Positions 22,149 to 33,055 of a stretch of DNA of 64,000 nucleotides are shown here, piece by piece (position 1 is the first letter of the stretch; every line of letters starts with the position of its first letter). The notes beneath the pieces are model-generated. The model was not told the origin of the DNA. It saw nothing but the letters and a program-made list of their open reading frames with translations, and ran no database searches. Origin of the DNA: Nephrocerus scutellatus (taxonomy: Eukaryota > Arthropoda > Insecta > Diptera > Pipunculidae). The stretch spans positions 138,042,277 through 138,106,276 of the forward strand of contig OX352761.1 of NCBI GenBank assembly GCA_947095585.1, in the 5' to 3' direction. A program made the translations under genes and the position numbers.

Positions 22149-24438
22149 CTCTTTTCTTTGCTTCTCTTTTTTTAGCTTTTCTTGCTTCTATTTTCCTCCA
22201 ATATAAGAATATATACAAGAAAATACAGGAAAAGCTGAATGATCGGGATAGCCCCTTCAAAGTAAGGTTGGCGCGAGGACCGTAAAAAAAGCTTCATTAC
22301 TTTATTACAGTACCCAAAACCAATCTCGGATACACTGCTGAACGACGACGATTACAGCAACGAAAACGGCTTAACGATTTGAGAATTTTCTCCTGGAACG
22401 TACGCTCACTGTATAGAGCTCGAGCTGCACAACAGTTAGCCGATTCCCTGTCCAAATATAATGCTGCCATAACAGCAGTCCAGGAGATGCGCTGGACGGG
22501 GAATGGTGTCTTACAAAAATCAGAATATGACATGTATTACAACTGTCATGCAAGACATCATGTGCTCGGGGGGTTTCTTTTTTTTATATATATATGTAGA
22601 GACTCATTGCCAAGGGAGGACTAATTGAAATACTTGCGTCACGGCAACAGCAACAAAAAAATGAAACCGACCGTTATCGGCTTTAAAGCAATAAATTAAC
22701 GGATATGCACCCTTCACGTGCGGGGCAGATTTAAAAACATAAGCCTCATAAACGTTACGCACCTTCAGAGGATTACGCAAATGATGAAAAAGAAGAATTC
22801 TTTGAATCAGTCGAACGGGAACTCCATTCCTGTCCTCAGTATGATGTGAAAATCATTCTGGGGGATATGAATGCTAAAAAAGGTAGGGAGCCAGTATTCA
22901 GGCAGTACATTGGCACCCACTGCTTACACGAGAACACTAATGATAATGGAGAACGGGAACGGGTTGCGAGTACAAGGCTTGCGCGTAAAAATATCCACAA
23001 AGCCACCTGGGCATCTCCCGATGGATCCACTTGCAATCAGATAGACCACGTGCTGATTGACCGCCGCCACAACCCGAACCTGATGACGGTAGGAACGTAC
23101 CGAGGTGCTAACGTCGACTCGAACCACTATCTTGTTGGTGTAGTGCTCCGAGCGCGGATTGCATCATCAAGAAAGACAGCATCCGCGAATCAGATTCGAG
23201 TCAACAAGGCTGCCTTTCGCAACGAATAGAACAGAAACAACTACGGTCAAAGAACGGGACTCGCCCTAAATGCAGGGAGAATAAGTCCTGGGGCTGAGAT
23301 GTCGGGCGAAGAAGAGAAACGGACACGCCTTAAGAATACTGTCATTAGTACTGCTGACTCCATTTTAGGCAGTGATCGTGGAAATCGGAACGACTGGTTC
23401 GATGACGAATGTAAGCTAGCGACTGAACGTAAGAATGTTGCGTACCGAGCAATGCAACAATCTCGTAGAACGCGGGAACGCGAAGATGAATATAAAGAGC
23501 TCAGAAGATATGAAAAAACAGTTAACCGGCGAAAGAAAGCACCCTGTGAGAAGAATCTCGTCCGTGAACTAGAAATTTACAGAGAGCGAGGACCGCACCA
23601 GGCGCGGAAGTTCTACCAAGGAGTCCGCGGTATGACGCAATATACACCACGTTGCACATACTCCAGAGCAAATAGGGTAATCTGATCGCCGATCTCAAAG
23701 GCATCTTAGAGCGAACTCTCTACACCATCTTTTTATAGACTTCAAAGCCCCCTATAATAGCATAGCCAGACTAGAACTTTATCAAGCCATGAGAGAATTC
23801 GGCATCCCAAATAAACTGACATGACTGCGTAGGTTGACCCTGTCCAATTTTATAACTAAAAATTTCCGGTTCACTATCAAGCCCATTCAATCTATAACGG
23901 GCTTTGACAAAGAGATGGACTGGCCTGCTTCCTCTTCCAACTGGCGTTGGAGAAACTCATCCGAGATTCTGACGTAACGGCAAGAGGAACAATTCTCCAT
24001 AGGTCCATTCAGATACTGGCTTACGCGGACTATATTGATATCGTTATTGGAAACTAAAGAGCTGTACGGGAAGCTTTCATCCAAAGCGTGCAGGCGGCAC
24101 GAAATCTGGGGCTGAACATAAATAAGAGCAAAACCAAGTACTTGGTGGCCACGTCTACGAGTAGAAGATCCAACATTGGTCCCGCAATAAAAATAGTGGA
24201 GCGCGTATTTGAAGTAGTGACATCCTTTAACATTCTCGAGTTAACTATAGCAGTCGATAACAGCATGGAACTAGAAATAAATCAATCAATTCATCAATTT
24301 AAATCCACAGAACTTAACAATAACATCCAAGCTGCTGGTATATAAGACAATGGTCATACCGCTAGTTACATATGGATCAGAGACTTGAGTGATTAGCACC
24401 CAAGCTCCCGGTCGTGGAACCAAATATGATGATGATGA
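22149..24438 (+). mobile_element. RTE-type LINE, copy A, full span but internally deleted
   Basis: The endonuclease starts at 22379 (MRIFSWNVRSLYRARAAQQL, then AVQEMRWTGNG). It continues after a nested insertion with IILGDMNAKKGREPVF, HENTNDNGERERV and DGSTCNQIDHVLIDRR. A linker follows at 23299-23685 (WFDDECKLATERKNVAYRAM, KFYQGVRGMTQYTPR). Near 23710 it jumps from IADLKGILE to YRLQSP/DFKAPYNSIARLELYQAM, so the reverse transcriptase fingers are gone. The catalytic YADD reads YADY. The thumb follows at 24060-24330. It ends in an (ATG)4 microsatellite, typical of RTE 3' tails, and the flanks join into a known repeat. No function is possible. Confidence 0.82.
22565..22655 (-). mobile_element. 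Nested LINE 3'-tail fragment inside RTE copy A
   Basis: The endonuclease frame breaks after NCHARHHVLGG. The next bases, GGTTTCTTTTTTTTTATATA, GTAGAGACTCATTGCCAAGG and TGCGTCACGGCAA, match the plus-strand sequence at 43710-43780. Read on the minus strand this is a 3' end, TTGCCGTGACG...GGCAATGAGTCTCTA, followed by an A-rich tail. It is thus a short tail fragment of another element inserted into, or captured by, this copy. Confidence 0.6.
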
Positions 24439-24560
24439 TAACTCTTGAACTCATTGATCGATTTGTAGGATGAACAAATTAAAATATAGTAAAGGAACAT
24501 AGGAAAAAGTCTGACTCACGCCATTACAGTTCTTACTGGAAACCAAAATCAATGAACATA
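24439..24560 (+). repeat. Right part of dispersed repeat interrupted by RTE copy A
   Basis: It begins AACTCTTGAACTCATTGAT directly after the ATG repeats. It continues GAACAAATTAAAATATAGTA, then GGAACATAGGAAAAAGTC, CATTACAGTTCTTACTGG and AAACCAAAATCA, repeating the block that starts the left part at 21885. This implies the host repeat was at least partly tandem. Confidence 0.65.
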
Positions 24561-27500
24561 CATTCTTGTTGAGCTGATGTCACACTATGTTTTTGAACGG
24601 GTTCTCTTTACAGGTTTACTATTCATTAGCTGCATATTTATTTTCTTATTTCCTAGTTGAATAGCTTGTAAAGCTCGTCCCGTTAAAAATGGATTCTCAT
24701 ATCTAACATCCCTAAAGTCTGGCAGTTGTTGTTTTAATTATTGATTTGGAAATAGTTTCACAAATACATTCTATGTAGATCGAGAGCAAGTTAAGTAACA
24801 AATTGTAACGATTTAATGAATTTTACTTTACCTTATGAATAACATTTTAACGACTCCGACGTATATTATTGAATGGATTTTGATGGGGAGTTTGTTCCTA
24901 GTAACTACACTTTATTACAGACCGATTTAACATGTCCTGTGCTTTAAGCTATTATTGATATACTGTCAGCGAACAATCAAACATATGTTAATACGAATAT
25001 AAGCGTTAAATAAAAATAACCCTTGTTTAGCTTTTTTGCATCGTAATGAAGGCGTAATGTCACTCAACCGGACCGAACCGTAGTTGGAAATTATTTCAAA
25101 GTATTACCTGACACAAACAAATCCCAAACGTACAAACAATACATACTTAACACGTCTGATTGAGGGTGTTCCGGTGTGGTGTCCTGTTTCACAAATTAGC
25201 AAAATCATTTCGATATATGATCCCTTAGATGCCAATCAATCAATTACTATTGCATTCGTTAGATGTTACTCATACAATATAAATGTTTTTAATCATCCCT
25301 AATGTTAATAGGATAACGTTCGAGAAAAGTTGGTAGAATGCGAAACTCCTCATGATCCTAACAACTAATTTGCTGCATCAGTGAATGCTCGCAGTGATTT
25401 GTTGAATATTTAATCTCCTGTCTCGACTACGGCTAAAGAGCAGCTACAAAAAAAAACACACACAACACACACAAATTGAAATCTAATTCTGAAGCCCAAT
25501 CCGCTTGTGCTGATATGGTAATTATGTATGAGTGTACGAGTGCAGTATCTCTACAGGCATTTATAAATGTAAGAACAAACTGCAATCCTTCTCTTTGTTT
25601 CCAATACTCCATCTGAAATACCTTCTTCCTTGCGTACAGAGGATTTATAGATATTGGTTTGTCGCACGGTGTCCACATCCATTGCTGTCGCAACAGTGTA
25701 GTTGAAAGGGCAAAAGTTCAATGTAATAATAGTATTAAATTATTTGAATCACTTTTGTGCTTGGTTTGTTGGTGTAGAGTGTTTTCTCTGAATAGGTGTT
25801 GAACTCGTACGTCACAGCTGCACGAAATTAAGCTGGATAAATTTTATCTTGCTAAAGCAGAAAAGTCCTTGAATGAACCGCAATCTTGTGCTTTTCACTT
25901 CAACCTCAGATGAGTATTAGTGCTACAGAACTTTATTACATACTCATACATACTTGAATCTAATCAATACGAGAGCATAATACATAAAAATATGTAAGTG
26001 ATATCGGTAGTAATCAACTATACATATTTACTCTTTAGTGACAGATGCAGAAATTCAAGCAAAGACAAAATGGCAAAAGCATTGTATAGACTCGCAGACA
26101 TGATAATTTATTTTTAATTATTTGTCACTTCACTTACTTCCTTAGAAAATGTATAAAGGGGAGATATAATGATACTCGTAACCTAGAACACAAGCGATAT
26201 ACAACAAAACAATGTTTTGGTTTTAGTTTAGAGAAATTATATCCATAAAAAGTCGAAAACGAAAAAGATTCCTATAATAACGGCTACAGCCCTGAATTAA
26301 ATTTGTCCTGTTTCACCCAACCTGTTCAGTTCGCAGTTAAAATATTCGAAACTGACAGAGCTTTCTGGTCCAGTTCTAGAAATATTTACCTTACAAATAC
26401 TAAGGTAAATGTGTACAAACATAACAGGCATTTGTTATTTTTGAATATATAATCATAATGTTGGCAAACAGGCCTAAGTTCTTTACAAATTTTGAAAATT
26501 TATTTACCTTTCTATCCCTCTTTAAAAACCGACTGTTTCCTTGATATCATCCAAGGACTTGTACTTCCGTTCACGTATTTGCACTTGTTTGCAGACAAAC
26601 ATAATAAAGAAAGACGTTGTTACGAGTTGCCTGCATTGGAAGGTTGTATCTATCGTAATAATGTCGTAAAGTCACTCATGTAACCTTTGGTGTGCTTCCA
26701 CACAAGTAAGAGCATCACTTGCCTGTGGGTCCGGCTATACATTCGACATACCTATAGCGATAACGCAACGTCATCGGCATTGAAACTGACAGCATTGAAC
26801 AGTGAAATTTTTTGCACTCGATTCCTTTTCTGTCTGCCTCTGTCGAGATGATTCCTGAATCTTCAGGGTACTTTCGCATCCATATCCCGGAGGCCAAACT
26901 CAAAATCATCTCAATTTTTCTCCGCTCCACCATGACTTTGTGACGATAAACGGTGCGGCGAAATGTGAGCAAATTTAAAATTTCAATTTCCTTTTCAGAT
27001 TCTGCATGCTAATGCGACTGAGATCTCTGTTGGGGTGCTTGGGAAATTGTAGCTCTAGAAGACTTTCAAAGTAAGGAGCAAGTCAGCAATGAACGAGAAG
27101 GTGGGTTTCAAACGTTAGATTGTTCCGAAGGATCAGAACTGTACTCCAGAGATGTCACCTTCGAGCAATAGTGATATATTCAAGTGGAAAACCTACGTTT
27201 ACTCAAATGTACATTCGCATCTGTATATGCATATGAAGAATTTCGGAACTTATTCAAAAAAGAAGACAAAAATTTTCCTTCGTAGCGGTACACAGCGCAT
27301 AGTTTAAACTTCAAGGACGACCAGAAGGATATTAACCCCTTGGGTGAAGTTGTCGAACTGTAAAATAAAATGTGCATGCGAGAGAAGAAATTATAATTTT
27401 TATTCAGTGTCTGCTCGCTGCTGCAATTGTCGGAATATGTTTTTTTTAGCATCGGTTCGTTAGTGTATGCGATGGCAAGTTAATGGGCTTTAAATGCAAT

Positions 27501-27822
27501 TGAGATCGATTTTTCACGTCGATTTTTAACCTAGAAGGCAGTGCCATGACATTGAATTGTCTAAGTTTCGTCTAAAATTGAATATTGAATAAATATGAAC
27601 TGATTGCAGACAAACTATTTTTGCTCATAGTGATAAACAACTTATCTTAATGAGTCAGGTGGAGCGAATCGTATGTTTTCAATACATAACACAATATTCT
27701 GGTCACAATGGGTCATTATATAATCTACAAATAATTTACAAAAAACTATAATAAATAACTATAAAACAAGATAACGATTTGTTCTCGTTTTTTATGAAAG
27801 TGCCAGTGGTATAGCCTCTACA

Positions 27823-28110
27823 TAATAATAATAATAATAATAATATTCGGCGCAACAGACCATTGCGATCCAAGGCCTAGCTTCTCGCGACCATTTGCGT
27901 TGCGCATGTATATTTTTGGACACAAATGAAAGGGACCTACAATTTAAGGCTGGATACGAACGGCGAATTGAGAAGCCTTCCATGACAAGTTATTGCTCTC
28001 GGAACGTTTGTCACCCAATCGCGAGAGGAAAGACACCGTGAAAAATACTTTTGGTGTTACTGGGATTCGATCCACGCGCATTTCCACTGAGTTACGGCGC
28101 CCACATTACC
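27823..28110 (-). mobile_element. tRNA-derived SINE, copy B, with (TTA)n tail
   Basis: On the minus strand the head has GGCGCCGTAACTCAGTGG (box A), followed closely by GGATCGAATCC (box B, 28073-28063). The anticodon-arm segment present in copies A and C is missing, leaving about ten bases between boxes. The body shares TTTCACGGTGTC, GACAAACGTTCC.GAG, AAATTGTAGGTCCC and GGCCTTGGATCGCAATGG. It ends in a TTA/TAT trinucleotide tail (plus strand 27823-27845). Confidence 0.78.
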
Positions 28111-28479
28111 CGCCTCTGCATAGCCCGCTGCACATTGGATTAACGCTTAATTCCAGTAATTCATCTCTTTCTTTGCTTTTGAATAAACCTCATAAATAAT
28201 AATTTCATAAAACAAAAGCCATTTACGATGATTGCCACACAATTTTGGAGGAAAAGAAAATTATCGCATTCTTTGGAAAACTGCAGCACCTTTACTATAC
28301 ATTGAGGTAATTATATTAATATTTTGAATACTATAGACATAAAAGTATAAAGAAGTGACGCAACATTTCAACTTCTTTTTTACCATCTTCAGCATTGAGC
28401 ATATACGAGTATGCTTGAAATTTTCCAATTTTACTATTTTGTGTAACTACTTTTGCTTCAGATTTCTTCTGTAAGAATT

Positions 28480-30341
28480 TCACATCTCGCCACTTTCTGG
28501 CGTGCGCGCATTTCTGGTTGCATGCTGTTATCGGCTGTTACAGTTGACCCGAGATAGAAGATAGATAAAGGATTGCAGTCCTTCAAATTCACGATCCACT
28601 ATTTTAATTACGGTACCAATGTTGGATCTTCTACTCGCAGACGTGGCCACCATGTACTTTGTTTTGCTATCAATATATGTAACCACAGATTTCGTACCGT
28701 CTGCTCGATCTGTATAAAAGCTTCATGTACAGCTCTTGGGTGTCTACCAACGATGTCAATATCGTCTGCGTAAGCCAATATCTGATTGGACCTTTGGAGG
28801 ACTGATCGTTTCGTTGTTACGTCAGAGTCTCGGATCACTTAATCCAACGCCAGGTTAAAGAGGCCAATTCATCCCCTTGTCGGAGCCCGTTATAGATGTT
28901 GAATGGGCTTGATAGTGATACGGATATGTTTACTGGATTATAACATTGGTCAAGCTACATAGTCGTGTCAGTTTATTTGGGATGCCGAACTCTCTCATGG
29001 CTTTATAAAGTTCTAATCTGGCTATGTTATCATAGGCGGCTTAAAAGTCTATAAAAGGACAGTGTAGTGAGTTTTGAAACTCTAGACATTTTTCCATAAC
29101 CTGCCTAAGGGTGCAAATCTGATCAGTTGTTGATTTGCCTGGGATGAATACCCACACTTGTAAGGACCAATGATGACTTTATCGTATGGGGCTATCCTAT
29201 CTTGAAGGATAGAGGAGAAAATCTTATACGCGGTACTCAACAACGTTATACCATGATAATTGCTGCATGTTGTGTTATCTCCTTTCTTATGTATGGGGCA
29301 CAGGATGCCTATTCGCCAGTCTTCTGGCATCGCTTCTTTTCTTCCTCCCATACTTGCACTATTATATATTATTGTGGGCCTCCTATTTTTATCAGTTCCG
29401 CTGGGATCCCATCTGATCCCGGGGCCTTATTATTATTGAGCCGATTTATAGCTCTGCTAACTTCGTCTATGCTTTGTGACGGCAGCATAGTATGGTCTTT
29501 GCTCATTGGCGAAGCCTCCAATTCTTCAGTTAGCTGGCCATTTAGCAACTCATGGAAGTGCTCTTCCCTTCGCTCTAAGATGATTTTGAGATCGGCGATC
29601 AGATTACCTTCTTTATCTTTGCCATACTGCGGACTTTTGGTAGAACTTCCGCGCCTGGTGCAGTCCTGGCTCTCTATACTGTTCTAGTTCACGGAGGAGG
29701 TTCTTCTCCCAGGCTCCTTTCTTTAACCGGTGAACTATTTTGTCACATCTTCTGAGCACTTTATATCCATCTTCGCGTGACCGCGTTCTATGACATTGTT
29801 GCATTGCTCGGTACGAAACATTCTTACGTACAGCCACTAGTTTACATTCGTCATCGATCAAGTCGTTCGATCTCTACGATTACTGCCTAAGATGGAGTCA
29901 GCAGTATTAATGACAGTATTCTTAAGGCGTGTCCATTTCTCTTCTACGCCCGACATAACAGCCCCAGGACTTAATCTCTCTGCATTAAGGGCGAGTCCTA
30001 TCGCTTGACCGTAGTTGTTTCTGGTCTCTTCGTTGCGAAGGGCAGCCGTGTTGACTCGAAACTGATTCGTGGATGCAGGCTTTCTTATTATGCAATCCGT
30101 GCTCGGAGCACCATGTCAACAAGACGTTGGCACCTCAATACGTTCGTACCGTCATCAGGTTCGGGTTTTGGCGGCTGTCTATCAATACGTGGTCTATCTG
30201 CTTGCAAGTGGCTCCATCAGGAGATACCAGGTGGCTTTGTGGATGTTTTTACGCGCAAACCTTCTACTCACAACGACCAAATGATTGCTTGCTGCCATCT
30301 CTATGACTAGTTGTCCATTGTCATTAGTGTTCTCGTGTATG
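28480..30341 (-). mobile_element. RTE-type LINE, copy B, 5'-truncated and frameshifted
   Basis: On the minus strand it begins inside the endonuclease (HENTNDNGQLVIEMAASNHL, ARKNIHKATW; 30341-30200). It continues with the linker (ECKLVAVRKNVSYRAMQQCH; 29861-29613) and reverse transcriptase fingers (PEDWRIGILCPIHKKGD, NYHGITLLSTAYKIFSSILQ; 29351-29082). The palm follows, with an intact ILAYADDIDIV (near 28775), then the thumb to about 28480. It keeps the region copy A has lost. Many frameshifts and stops make it inactive. An rtMLA-like 29202-29687 plus frame is only antisense. Confidence 0.85.
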
Positions 30342-31192
30342 AGAAAATTCTTAAAGAATATATCGATAAATGCAAACAAGACATGTTTGGATGACACTTT
30401 GGATTCACACTTTTTGTAGCACCTCAATCACCACCTTAGGTAATACTAAAAACGATATAAATTTCAACTATGAACTAAAATATTTAGATGCATGGATACT
30501 ACCATCAAAAATCCTTTATCCTTCCGAAACACGGATTATCCTTGATTTCTGCAACATTTCCAGCAACCACTCTGACTTTATTTTATCGCAATTGATATTT
30601 TTTACGTTGGAAGTTTTTCGTAAAAGTCTGCTCAATGACCGAAACTAAACGATCTGTTGGCTTAACTCGATTTAATACGCTTCGATTAATCAGACAAAAC
30701 AACATTTAAAATAATAAATAAGTTAACAATTTTCTCTTCTGGGTGCGTCCATTTATTCCTGTACATTTGCACGATTTATTGCTTTAATTGGGTTGAAAAA
30801 TATGGACACGCTAAATGCTACAGTGAACGGAACAGGAAGTGAGAAGGCAACATACGAGCATAAGTGGGTGTTGCTACAGTTACTTATGAAATATACAGGG
30901 CGGATGCTTGGTAAATTTGGTTAGTTTGGAAATATATTTTTGTAAAATGTTAGCGGTGTATTTTTTATAAATAAATAAATATAGCGTTTAAAATAATATA
31001 CGATCACAAAAGGGTGTGCATTGTGCCTGTTGTAGTAGTAGTAGGTGCATTGTTTGTGCTGTGATTGCAGTAGTTGAGGTGTGCATTTTCGGTTTGCTTG
31101 CTTTGGGAAACATTTAATTTGTAGAAGAAGAAGAAGTAGAAGTAGACACTGATACCGGTAGTCGTCCTGAATATACATACATAGTTACGTAC

Positions 31193-31246
31193 CCGTGTGA
31201 CCTTCTCTCTTGGCAGTTCAGAGTGATCACAAGGTCCATCGCCGCA
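31193..31246 (-). CDS. Nrx-1: Neurexin-1 micro-exon (18 codons, CGDGPC)
   Basis: This short exon lies between the LNS1 exon and the EGF exon. The minus strand shows acceptor TTTTTCAG, then the codons CGDGPCDHSELPREKVTR, then donor GTACGT. It is exactly 54 bp and phase 0 at both ends, so inclusion or skipping keeps the frame. In fly Nrx-1, as I recall it, ...RDIK is followed by CGDGPCDH..., which supports both the identity and the splice junction. The exon sits alone, 24,959 bp from the upstream exon and 20,826 bp from the downstream one. It adds two cysteines to the linker between LNS1 and EGF1, the position of alternative splice site 1 in vertebrate neurexins. Whether it is alternative here is inference. 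Confidence 0.9.
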
Positions 31247-31574
31247 CTGAAAAATTAAAGATAAACGTTTTTTAGTAAAATGAAATTTGTGCATATAAAG
31301 GTATTCTTACAGGAAAAGATTTTATATAGAATTGGGTAATTATGTAAGACTTGGACAGAAAGAATATACATAATTGATGAACGACAACGTCAAATGCTCC
31401 GGGAAAAAAGAAGCATTGAAGCATAACATTTCCTAATAAGAAAAAATAATAAAGCAATTGGCGTTAAATTTTTTGGAATGTACTGGTAAAGTGGACGTAT
31501 ATTGCTGGTGGCCATGCTTCAATGTACTTCAACGCATCAGGTGGTGGAAAAACACCTAATTTATATTTTTATTA

Positions 31575-31597
31575 CATATATATATATATATATTTAT
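31575..31597. repeat. (TA)n microsatellite
   Basis: About eleven TA units in AT-rich intron, with no associated element recognised. Confidence 0.85.
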
Positions 31598-32099
31598 CTG
31601 ATAACCAAACAGAATTGCGAAACCAGTAAAAATAGCATCACATTGCGAAAGGCACAAAACTGCCCCTTCTCCCTAGGGTGAAAATTGCCAAAGGCCAATT
31701 TTATTTGTTTTTGTTCCATATCCACTTTTCATTATTAAATGAATTTCCATTATTTTTGCATTTTGTACAACGATAATATAATTTTAATATTTATTCATGA
31801 ACAAACGCCGAGTAAAAGACTCATTAAATCGGTAATTGTTGCGAATTGTAATTGAAGGTAAGTACAAAAACAAAAGTTCTTTCGCAAAATGAAATTCGAC
31901 GTAATGAAATTTTTTCAATTTAAATACAATTTTTTTTTTTGAGTTTTCAAGCGTGAATCTTGATTAATTTTTGCTGCAATTACTGATTTTTTTTTCATAT
32001 GCCGAACAAAACGAGCCTTTCAATAAATTGTATAAGCTTTGTAATATTAGTGATAATAATAACAAAGAAAAAAAATTAGAAATAGTATTTGAAAAACTT

Positions 32100-33055
32100 T
32101 AATTGGCTAACGTCATCCAAATCAAGTTAAGCTTAGGAAGAAAGTTAGAAAATTCTTCAACTTTGCTACTTGCACGTCGAGTTGGGACGAATCTATATTC
32201 GTTCGCCCTAACAAAGTACAACTCTGAATTAAGACGATCCAAACGTGCCATGCTGCGAAAATATTGGCTAAATGCCAGTAGCGGCTCGAATCCATAAAGC
32301 ATTAGTTAAAGATCAAACAAAGTGTGTAGGTTTATTATAAAAGGCCGATGGCACCGCCTACACGTAGGACTGTGAGGATACAATCAGAACCCTACTCCAG
32401 GTTTATTTCCCAGGTTCGTCTACTCGTTCACCATTCACGTACCCGAACGCATCTGACCAAAGGGTCTCTATTACTCTCTCTTAGGCTCTTTTAAACCTTT
32501 CAAATTTCCCGGCGGTGATGCGATACTTCCTTCTACAGAAGGCAATCGATCTCATCCCACCGGTATGATGACGTTATTTGAAGCCAGCTACAACTGGGGG
32601 TACATTCATACTACCTGGAGACAGATAAATGTCTTATTTATCCCCAAAGGCAATAGGTCTAGTGATAAAAAAAGCAAAAGCACAGAAGGTGCCCTTCACT
32701 ATCCTGTGACGAAAATAAATGGAACTTTTCGTTCCAAGGAAGTGGCCCTGTGTGCGTTCCTCGACATTGAGGGCGCACTAGCTTCGACTCTATTGCAAGA
32801 GCAATCAGTAACTTGAAAGTCGAGATACTATTTCCTCCTCGGGAGTAGTGTCTGTGACTGCAGTTAAGGGATGTCCTCAAGGAGGAGAGCTTTCTCCCCT
32901 TCTATGGTTAGTAGTCATTGGCAATCTTCTAGTCGATCTTCAAAGATCAGGCTTCATCGCCATTGGTTATGCAGACGATTTGGCGATTTATATTATTGCT
33001 AAGTACTGCACGACTATCACAAGTATCATGAAAGGTGCTTTACTACACGTTTTAG
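32100..33055 (+). mobile_element. I/LOA-type LINE, reverse transcriptase part with deletion
   Basis: LALTKYNSELRRSKRAML lies in the linker before the polymerase. Then come GGDAILPSTE (finger region), LFEASYNWGYIHTTWRQINV, LFIPKGNRSS, a jump to KSTEGALHYPVTKI, ALCAFLDIEGALAST, and VKGCPQGGELSPLLWLVVIG with IGYADDLAIYI. Segments between the finger and palm motifs (SYRPISLTSF, and the stretch after FLDIEGA) are missing or shortened. The catalytic YADD is kept. The sequence loses similarity near 33050. Motif assignment is from memory of RNase H-bearing insect LINEs. Confidence 0.78.

Larger units (their letters stand above)
10367..31192 (-). other. Nrx-1: Nrx-1 intron, 20,826 bp
   Basis: This intron runs from the GTACGT donor below 31193 to the TTTTCAG acceptor above 10366. 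It contains the gypsy relic, Helitron-like, LINE and SINE copies and two RTE copies. Nothing recognisable was seen in 11930-12860, 13360-14140, 15385-16600, 16870-17710, 20115-21880, 24565-27820 or 30345-31190, apart from short simple repeats. Confidence 0.85.

Noticed and set aside
29202..29687. Plus-strand frame of 161 codons
   Set aside because: Antisense to the reverse transcriptase of RTE copy B, whose motifs read correctly on the minus strand.
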